Of a stretch of 64,000 nucleotides of DNA, positions 59,642 through 64,000 are shown piece after piece. How positions within the stretch are numbered: the first letter of the stretch is position 1; the number at the start of each line of letters is the position of its first letter. A model generated the notes under the pieces. The model saw only the letters and a program-made list of their open reading frames with translations, was not told where the DNA came from and did not search any database. The position numbers were made by a program, and so were the translations under genes. This DNA comes from DASPJR01 sp035628505. Its GTDB lineage: Bacteria > Planctomycetota > SZUA-567 > H5-PLA8. Where the stretch lies: assembly GCA_035628505.1 (NCBI GenBank), contig DASPJR010000184.1, forward strand, positions 26,193 to 90,192. The letters are read 5' to 3'.

Positions 59642-60793
59642 TCAACCTTTCACCACAGCCAACGGTTCGAGTCGCAGCAGCGGCGTCGCCAGATCTTCCT
59701 GCTCCGCAAGCACCGTCTTAATGTCTTTGTACGCGCCGGGAGCCTCCTCGATGAGCGACCGTTCGGTGCGTTCGTCGCGCGGGTAAACCACGTCTTTCAT
59801 CTGGCGGCGCAACTGCGCCAGCGAGATCGTCGCGTGCGCTTCGCTGCGCGAAAGCTTGCGCCCGGCGCCGTGCGAACATGACGCGTACGCCTCGGCACAG
59901 CCGCGGCCTTCGACGATGTAACTGGCCGTGGCCATCGAGCCGGGAATGATGCCGCGCGATCCATTAAAGGCGGGCATTGCGCCTTTGCGGTGAATCATCA
60001 GCGGCTTTCCGGCGCCGAAGGATTCCAGCGTGATCGTATTGTGCGCGATGTCGAAGGACTCGACGCATTGCAGCAGCCCGCCCGTAAGCGCCTCCAGCGT
60101 TTCCTTTACGCGGGAGTGCATCGCGAGTCGATTGGCGGCGGCAAACGTGAGCGCCCACTTTAGGTCCGAAAGGAAAGCTGTCGCCGGCGCGGAGCCGATC
60201 TCCAGAAACGGCAACGGATTTTCCGGGATTGCCGCGCGCGCATGATGCGCCGCGATCATGGCTCCGATACCGCGCGAGCCCGAATGGACAGTAACCCACA
60301 GCCGGCCCGGTGCGTCTGCCTGCAACTCGATGAAATGATTGCCCCCGCCCAGCGTTCCCAGGTGCCTGCGGCCAAGCCACTCGCGTTGATGACTCAACGC
60401 GCGCGTGCTGAGCTCGCCTTGCAGCAATTCTTCCGGAACGTCCTGCGCGTGTGGATGCGAGCGGCGGCCAACGGGAACGCGATCAAGAATTCTCTCAACA
60501 ACACGTTCGAGATCGCGCCTGCTCAGCGAGCGGGCTTCAAATGCATAGCAACAAGAAGCCATGCCACAGCCGAGGTCTTCGCCGATGGCCGTGGGAAAAA
60601 CAACATCGTCACTCGCGAGCACCGTGCCCACGCAAACGTTCGATGCCGCGTGAACGTCGGGCATTACGGCGACCGGCTCGCGCAACCGGTGAGATTGCGC
60701 GAGCCGCGCCAGGATTTTCAGAGCCTTCGCGTCGATGCGCCCCGCCCACGAACGGATGGGCACGCGCTGTTTTGGCGTCTTGATTTCGTTCAT
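59642..60793 (-). CDS. rtcB: RNA ligase, RtcB family
   Basis: The 383-residue protein has the RtcB landmarks: VMPDVHAASNVCVGTV, GEDLGCGMASCCYAF, HRALSHQREWLGRRHLG-type region with GGGNHFIELQA, TVHSGSRGIGAMIA, and CSHGAGRKLSR, where the histidine near residue 307 should be guanylated. RtcB joins 2',3'-cyclic phosphate RNA ends to 5'-hydroxyls, in tRNA splicing or RNA repair. The start ATG overlaps the rbfA stop by four bases, so the two are cotranscribed, which ties this RNA ligase to ribosome maturation. Confidence 0.9.
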   Translation of the reverse strand: MNEIKTPKQRVPIRSWAGRIDAKALKILARLAQSHRLREPVAVMPDVHAASNVCVGTVLASDDVVFPTAIGEDLGCGMASCCYAFEARSLSRRDLERVVERILDRVPVGRRSHPHAQDVPEELLQGELSTRALSHQREWLGRRHLGTLGGGNHFIELQADAPGRLWVTVHSGSRGIGAMIAAHHARAAIPENPLPFLEIGSAPATAFLSDLKWALTFAAANRLAMHSRVKETLEALTGGLLQCVESFDIAHNTITLESFGAGKPLMIHRKGAMPAFNGSRGIIPGSMATASYIVEGRGCAEAYASCSHGAGRKLSRSEAHATISLAQLRRQMKDVVYPRDERTERSLIEEAPGAYKDIKTVLAEQEDLATPLLRLEPLAVVKG

Positions 60794-61143
60794 GCGCCAC
60801 CGCCTTCCGGCGCCCCGCTGACCGGCCAGGGCAGATAGCACAGATGCAGCGCCGGAACGCGTTTCATGCGCAGCGCGTCAGCCAGTTCCTGCCGGAGATA
60901 GCCCTCCGCGCGCTGCAGTGCCGCGCGGACCTCGTCGGCGTTTGTCTCCACTGAAATTGCGGGCGCGACCGTAATGGTCACGCGAGCGAGATTTGAAGCA
61001 GCTTCGACGTTGATGACATGTAAATCCGCAAGCAGCGGATCTTCGAGCGAAGGTAAAAGAGCTGAATTGAAGATTTCGGCAACGGCGCGTTCGATCCGTT
61101 CAACACGGTGCCCGCATCGCTGCCCGCGATTTCGCGTGGACAT
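60790..61143 (-). CDS. rbfA: Ribosome-binding factor A
   Basis: The 117-residue size, HRVERIERAVAEIFNSALL at the N-terminus, LHVINVEAASNLARVTITV, and the KH-like pattern RQELADALRMKRVPALHL fit RbfA, which matures the 30S subunit under cold or other stress. It is the upstream member of a two-gene unit with rtcB. infB and truB, usual neighbours, are not here. Start ATG 61143; no strong Shine-Dalgarno is visible. Confidence 0.85.
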   Translation of the reverse strand: MSTRNRGQRCGHRVERIERAVAEIFNSALLPSLEDPLLADLHVINVEAASNLARVTITVAPAISVETNADEVRAALQRAEGYLRQELADALRMKRVPALHLCYLPWPVSGAPEGGGA

Positions 61144-61477
61144 GGTGATTCATGCTCCCTGCGGCTAAGCCGCGGAACGTAAAGTGGCCACGCCGCCCGG
61201 CCGAGAGCACAATCTCTGAAGGCGCGACAGCGCGCGCCTTCAAACGTTCATGTCAGATGAACTGTTTCGGATTACAGGCAGACGTGGAGGAGTTTTTTGG
61301 AAGCACGAATAGGTCGCACGATAATTCCTCCTTCGAAGCACCGCGAAGCTGCGGCACGGGGACAACATACCTCATGAATTTAGGCAGCGCAAATTTTGGT
61401 TATAAAAACCACACAAAGACTCGAAAGCTTAAAGCTACAAAGAAAACTTTGTGTCTTTGAGTCTTCGTGTCTTTGTT
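61144..61477. repeat. Non-coding gap with hairpin and ACACAAAG repeat
   Basis: The 334-base gap holds a GAAGGCGCG-N6-CGCGCCTTC hairpin (61218-61241), then a weak frame at 61152-61460 that I do not accept, and at 61408-61477 an AAAGACTCGAAAGC to GACTTCGTGTCTTTG tract of the ACGAAG/CTTTGTGTC kind on both strands. Confidence 0.5.
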
Positions 61478-63670
61478 TTACTCCCCCGGCGGCGGCGTTG
61501 CTTTCGTGGGGCGCTCGAAGAGCGATTTGTCGAGGGGGGCGTTGATCTGTACGGCCTGCATTTCAATAGTCTGCGGGCCGGCTGGATCTTTGTCGGTGAT
61601 CGTGCGGGCGAGGATCATCTTGCCGAACGCGGCGTGGTCGGTGAAGAGTTTGTCGTACTCCTTCTGCACGCTGCCGCTCTCGTCTTTTTTCGTCACGTCG
61701 GCGACGTAGCGGATCTTGGCCATCAGCTTTGTCTGAGCATCGAACCAGATCTTGATCCGGCCGAGCGACTGCGATTCGATTTCGACGCCGACAAGTTCGC
61801 GATCGTTTTCGCGAACGGGATCAAGCGCCTGGACGTTGTAACCTTCTTTTCCGGAAGCCAGGACGCGCAGGAGACCAAGGTCCGAGTGCAGCAGCGTGCG
61901 CAGATTCTTTTTCGCCTCGGCGGGCTTCAGTTCGGTGACTGAACTTCCCGACGCTTTCCACGCCGCGTCTTTGGCCATCACCTGGCTGATCGGCCCGAAC
62001 GGTCCAGCGACATCGACGCGCACGTTTTCGGGCATCTGCGCGCGCATGCAGCCGCGCAGCTTGAAGCCCTTGTGATGCAGGATCACGTCGGCGCGCACAT
62101 TCTGGATGCCTTGATAAACTTCAAGCCCGCCCGCCGCTTTGAGACACTCGGCGAGCAGCTTCTTGCCTTCCTGCTCGCGCCTGGGATCGATCACCATGGG
62201 CTCGGCCTGCGGCAGCGGAATGGTGACGTCGATGATCTGAACGTCTTTCAGCGAGCGGAAGGTCTTGGATTCATCCAGTCCGGACGTGTTGCCGACGCCG
62301 AGCAGCACCATCTTGTCGGGGTCGAGAAACTTCTTCGCGGCCTTGTTGACGTCATCAACCGTCACCTTCTTGATGGATTCGAGCAGCTTCTCAGCAAAGT
62401 CCATCGGGTAGCCGTAGAGCTCATAGGTGATCTGGCGATTGATGATCTTCGACGGCGAATCGAAATTGAAGACGAAGGAATTGAGGATGCGTTCGCGCGA
62501 ACCCTCGAGTTCTTCGGCCGTGATGCCTTTTTCGCGGATGCGCACGACTTCCTCGCGCACAGCGTCGACCGATTCGAGCGCCTGTTCGTTGCGCGTGAGA
62601 GCGGTGCAGGCGAAGGTGCCCGGACGATCGTAATTGATGTTCGCATAGCCCCACACGGAATAGGCCAGGCCTTTTTTCGTTCGCACTTCAGTGAACATGC
62701 GCGCCGACATGCTGCCGGAGAGAACATCGTTGAGCACCTGGATTGCCGGGTACTCTTTGCTGTTGCGGCGCAGATCCAGCACGTGTCCCATCGTGAACGT
62801 GGTCTGATTGATCTTCGGCCGGTCGACGAACAGCACCTTCTTCTTGTGAGCGGGATCGATCGGCTGAACTGCCGGAAGGGCAACGTTCTGCTTCGGCCAG
62901 CTCTCGAAAGCGGCTTTCACTTTTTGAAGCATCTCCGCTTTTTTGAAGTCTCCGACAATGCCGAGAATGAATTGGTTCGGGTGGAAATACGTGCTGTGAA
63001 ATCTCTGGAGCGCCGCGCGATCGATCTTGTTCAGGTGGGCATACTCAACCACCTTCGCGTACGGGCTCTTTTCGCCGTACAGCGCCTTCTTGAATTCGCG
63101 TCCGACAATTGAGTTGGGGCTGTCGTTGCGCTTCGAGATGGCGGTGCGCGCCTGGGCCAGATGCAGATCCAGCTTGTCCTCGGGAAACGCGGGGCGGCGG
63201 AGCACATCGACAAAAATGTCGAGACCTTTGTCGAAGTTGTCTTTGAGACACGAGAGGCTGGCCGAGCTGGAATCGGTACCCGCACCCATCTTCAGTTCGG
63301 CGGCCATGTCTTCCAGCGTCTCATCCAGCTTGTCGCCAGAATATTTTTCGCTTCCGCCACTGCGCATCACCGTAAAAGCCGCGTCGGCAAGTCCGGCCGT
63401 GCCTGCCGGTTCGTGAATTTCACCGAAGCGCAGCGTCATCGAAAGTTCCAGGAGCGGCAGTTCATGGTCTTCAAGCAGAAACACCACCATGCCATTGGCC
63501 AGTTCGAAACGCTCAGCCACGGGAGCGTTGAAGCTCTTCAGCTCGGGGCTCTGCACATCTTTCCACAGCTTGAACGGCTGAATGACCGGGCGTTCGGCTT
63601 CGCCTGAAAAAAGGAGACTCGAAGCAAAAAGGAAAGCGGCAAGCGCGGTGCGAAACAGCAGAGACTGCAT
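61478..63670 (-). CDS. M16-family peptidase-like protein lacking the zinc motif
   Basis: The 730-residue protein has a signal peptide (LLFRTALAAFLFASSLLF), an M16 N-terminal domain with VAERFELANGMVVFLLEDHE and a C-terminal M16 domain (IQVLNDVLSGSMSARMFTEV, the SGSMSARMF motif). At the place of the HxxEH zinc motif the sequence reads GLADAAFTVMRSGGSEKYSG, so the metal ligands are missing and the protein is probably the non-catalytic member of an M16 pair. A C-terminal extension of about 180 residues (VLASGKEGYNVQALDPV) is a strand-rich domain of unknown function. The active partner is not in the window. Confidence 0.82.
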   Translation of the reverse strand: MQSLLFRTALAAFLFASSLLFSGEAERPVIQPFKLWKDVQSPELKSFNAPVAERFELANGMVVFLLEDHELPLLELSMTLRFGEIHEPAGTAGLADAAFTVMRSGGSEKYSGDKLDETLEDMAAELKMGAGTDSSSASLSCLKDNFDKGLDIFVDVLRRPAFPEDKLDLHLAQARTAISKRNDSPNSIVGREFKKALYGEKSPYAKVVEYAHLNKIDRAALQRFHSTYFHPNQFILGIVGDFKKAEMLQKVKAAFESWPKQNVALPAVQPIDPAHKKKVLFVDRPKINQTTFTMGHVLDLRRNSKEYPAIQVLNDVLSGSMSARMFTEVRTKKGLAYSVWGYANINYDRPGTFACTALTRNEQALESVDAVREEVVRIREKGITAEELEGSRERILNSFVFNFDSPSKIINRQITYELYGYPMDFAEKLLESIKKVTVDDVNKAAKKFLDPDKMVLLGVGNTSGLDESKTFRSLKDVQIIDVTIPLPQAEPMVIDPRREQEGKKLLAECLKAAGGLEVYQGIQNVRADVILHHKGFKLRGCMRAQMPENVRVDVAGPFGPISQVMAKDAAWKASGSSVTELKPAEAKKNLRTLLHSDLGLLRVLASGKEGYNVQALDPVRENDRELVGVEIESQSLGRIKIWFDAQTKLMAKIRYVADVTKKDESGSVQKEYDKLFTDHAAFGKMILARTITDKDPAGPQTIEMQAVQINAPLDKSLFERPTKATPPPGE

Positions 63671-63861
63671 GGGTGAGCTCCGGAACTGAAGTGGTATAGT
63701 CTGTGGCGCGACGCGAGTAGAAACGCGTCACAAAGACGTTTTACATCGGTCCGCAAACGAGGCAAGCCCAATCGCACGCGCCATTGGCATTGTAGCGGGA
63801 ATAGCACTGGCAGCGGTGATCGAGGACTCTGCTCGCAGCGTGGCGGGGCACCACTCGCACC

Positions 63862-63970
63862 AGTGGCGGGGACACTCCTGTCCCCGGGAGGGTTGCGCCC
63901 ACTCGCAGATAAGGCGAATTTCCCGCGCGCAGAATCTCTCTCACCCCGACAGGAGTGTCGGGGCCACCTG
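63862..63970. repeat. Inverted GACAGGAGTGTC-type repeat at right edge
   Basis: The 330 bases after 63670 contain no accepted gene. GGGGACACTCCTGTCCCC (63868-63886) and CCCCGACAGGAGTGTCGGGG (63944-63963) are inverted copies about 60 bases apart. They resemble the element at 4538 in layout. A minus-strand frame, 63741-63980, translates the repeat and is probably not a gene. Confidence 0.5.
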
Positions 63971-64000
63971 CACGAGTCACCTCATACAGTGTGAGGGACA

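Noticed and set aside
61152..61460. 102-codon plus-strand frame
   Set aside because: It crosses a hairpin and an intergenic repeat and has no features of a protein.
62072..63112. 346-codon plus-strand frame
   Set aside because: It is antisense to the M16-like gene, which has clear family features.
63741..63980. 79-codon minus-strand frame with Cys-rich end
   Set aside because: It reads through the inverted repeat, lacks a ribosome site, and the cysteines look incidental.

Overview
The window is GC-rich, dense bacterial DNA from a Gram-negative organism. Signs of an outer membrane are signal peptides, a lipobox lipoprotein, a phosphate-selective-type porin and secreted multidomain proteins. 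Several traits recall the PVC group (Planctomycetota, Lentisphaerota, Verrucomicrobiota): large secreted propeller/CBM9 proteins, HEAT and NGS-type periplasmic proteins, a formylglycine-enzyme-like lipoprotein, MEKHLA and DUF3592 proteins, and many GC-rich interspersed repeats. This placement is inference; no rRNA or other decisive marker is present. I saw no tRNA, rRNA or CRISPR array, and no recognisable transposase or prophage.

Layout. 1-5.4 kb: a GntR-type regulator cut by the left edge, divergent from a 1298-residue secreted protein, then an FGE-like lipoprotein. 5.5-10.3 kb: an LtaS-like phosphotransferase, a class I aminotransferase, and scpB with a long charged N-terminal tail. 10.3-11.3 kb: a ParD-like/zeta-type toxin-antitoxin pair. 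11.3-16.3 kb: a compact minus-strand operon under a GbsR/MarR-type regulator, encoding a DCC (DUF393) protein, two DUF2071 proteins, a wax-synthase-like MBOAT enzyme and two paralogous four-helix membrane proteins. Matching palindromes lie before the regulator and before the operon. This is my best candidate for an undescribed system.

16.4-26 kb: oligoendopeptidase F, DUF3592, SPW-repeat protein, a Gfo/Idh/MocA oxidoreductase, an alpha/beta hydrolase, small membrane proteins, a MEKHLA protein, then an ECF sigma factor whose stop overlaps a membrane-anchored protein carrying secretin/STN-like modules (probable anti-sigma sensor). 26-41.6 kb: queA, HEAT protein, short-chain reductase, TPR membrane protein, porin, CAP-domain secreted protein, response regulator, TMTC-like membrane glycosyltransferase, CBM9-like protein, two small cysteine-rich secreted proteins, GDSL hydrolase, a STAS-like protein and an esterase.

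41.6-54 kb: an AT-richer TPR-like gene of unknown origin, aspartate-semialdehyde dehydrogenase, a 464-base nest of repeats, a GT4 glycosyltransferase, peroxiredoxin, nucleoside diphosphate kinase, a sugar isomerase-like protein, small proteins, and an SDR-nagA operon. 54-64 kb: YjhG/YagF-type dehydratase, HD-domain protein, a Pro/Ala-rich anchored protein, an overlapping rbfA-rtcB pair, and an M16-like protein lacking the zinc motif.

Starts were moved to the nearest well-placed Shine-Dalgarno sequence where the longest reading frame looked too long. Family names come from recognised motifs and memory, not from database searches.
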